Source of the DNA: Planctomycetes bacterium UBA4800
Lineage (GTDB): Bacteria; Planctomycetota; UBA8108; UBA8890; UBA8898
NCBI GenBank assembly: GCA_002402755.1
Contig: DHGK01000205.1
Location: 1-5,462, forward strand
Direction of reading: 5' to 3'
DNA length: 5,462 bases
The notes under the pieces are model-generated. The model was not told where the DNA came from, made no database searches, and saw only the letters and a list, made by a program, of their open reading frames with translations. This document shows positions 5,357 through 5,462 of this stretch, in pieces. The translations under genes were made by a program, and so were the position numbers. Every line of letters starts with the position of its first letter. The stretch's first letter is position 1.

Positions 5357-5462
5357 GTTTCTCGCCGCCCGCACGCCCGGCCACGTCGAGTGGCTGCTCC
5401 TGAGCGCGGCGCTCTTCGCCATCGGACTGTACGGCGTCCTGACGCGCAGAAACGCCGTCGGC
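5349..5462 (+). CDS. nuoK: NADH-quinone oxidoreductase subunit K, 5' part
   Basis: First 38 codons of a small membrane subunit (ND4L/Nqo11 homologue, normally about 100 aa with three helices) that forms part of the proton path between NuoJ and NuoN. The visible part covers helix 1 with the family signature LLLSAALFAIGLYGVLTRRNAVG (residues 16-38). The glutamates of helices 2 and 3 that matter for proton transfer lie beyond the window. GGAGGGG (5338-5344) sits 4 nt before the ATG, a strong ribosome site. The gene overlaps the end of nuoJ by 8 nt. The truncation is only the window edge, not a mutation. Confidence 0.93.
   Translation, partial: MLEFLAARTPGHVEWLLLSAALFAIGLYGVLTRRNAVG

Noticed and set aside
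1..5462. A new defence, mobile or CRISPR-like system
   Set aside because: Bases 214-5462 are fully accounted for by complex I genes with standard order and motifs. No transposase, direct repeat array, attachment site or foreign-looking composition was seen.

Overview
This window is one strand of a very GC-rich bacterial chromosome. It carries the first part of a respiratory complex I operon (NADH-quinone oxidoreductase, nuo/ndh-1), read left to right in the order nuoA, nuoB, nuoC, nuoD, nuoH, nuoI, nuoJ and nuoK. The last gene is cut by the window end after 38 codons. All eight calls rest on family motifs that can be read directly: the YECG loop of NuoA, the four N2-cluster cysteines of NuoB, the LRKDY end of NuoC, the GPQHP/HG quinone-site loop of NuoD, the ERK and PFD...E...EL motifs of NuoH, two CxxCxxCxxxCP motifs in NuoI, the VYVGGIVIL helix of NuoJ and the GLYGVLTRRN start of NuoK.

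Layout: bases 1-213 hold no gene I can support. They are visibly less GC-rich than the rest and contain two inverted repeats (49-66 and 74-95), a plausible sigma70-type promoter (136-164) and a small hairpin (192-208) that would cover the nuoA ribosome binding site. From 214 to the end the genes are packed: A/B overlap by 10 nt, B/C by 31 nt, C and D are 3 nt apart, D and H 10 nt, H and I 30 nt, I/J overlap by 4 nt and J/K by 8 nt. This spacing implies one polycistronic message with coupled translation. Three genes (nuoB, nuoH, nuoI) appear to start with GTG.

Function: NuoB, C, D and I form the peripheral arm's quinone-reducing and connecting part (clusters N2, N6a, N6b). NuoA, H, J and K form the membrane foot where quinone reduction is coupled to proton pumping. 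The antiporter-like subunits NuoL, M and N presumably lie just downstream. The genes for the NADH-oxidising module, nuoE, nuoF and nuoG, are absent from their usual place between nuoD and nuoH. The operon is therefore either of the compact 11-subunit type, which may take electrons from ferredoxin or another donor, or its E/F/G genes sit elsewhere in the genome.

Organism: strong G/C preference at third codon positions, separate nuoC and nuoD genes and the lack of nuoEFG at this locus fit many high-GC, probably Gram-negative lineages, including uncultivated ones. The sequence alone does not let me name a phylum. I see no mobile element, CRISPR array, RNA gene or novel accessory system; this is a core energy-metabolism locus with a few details worth checking.
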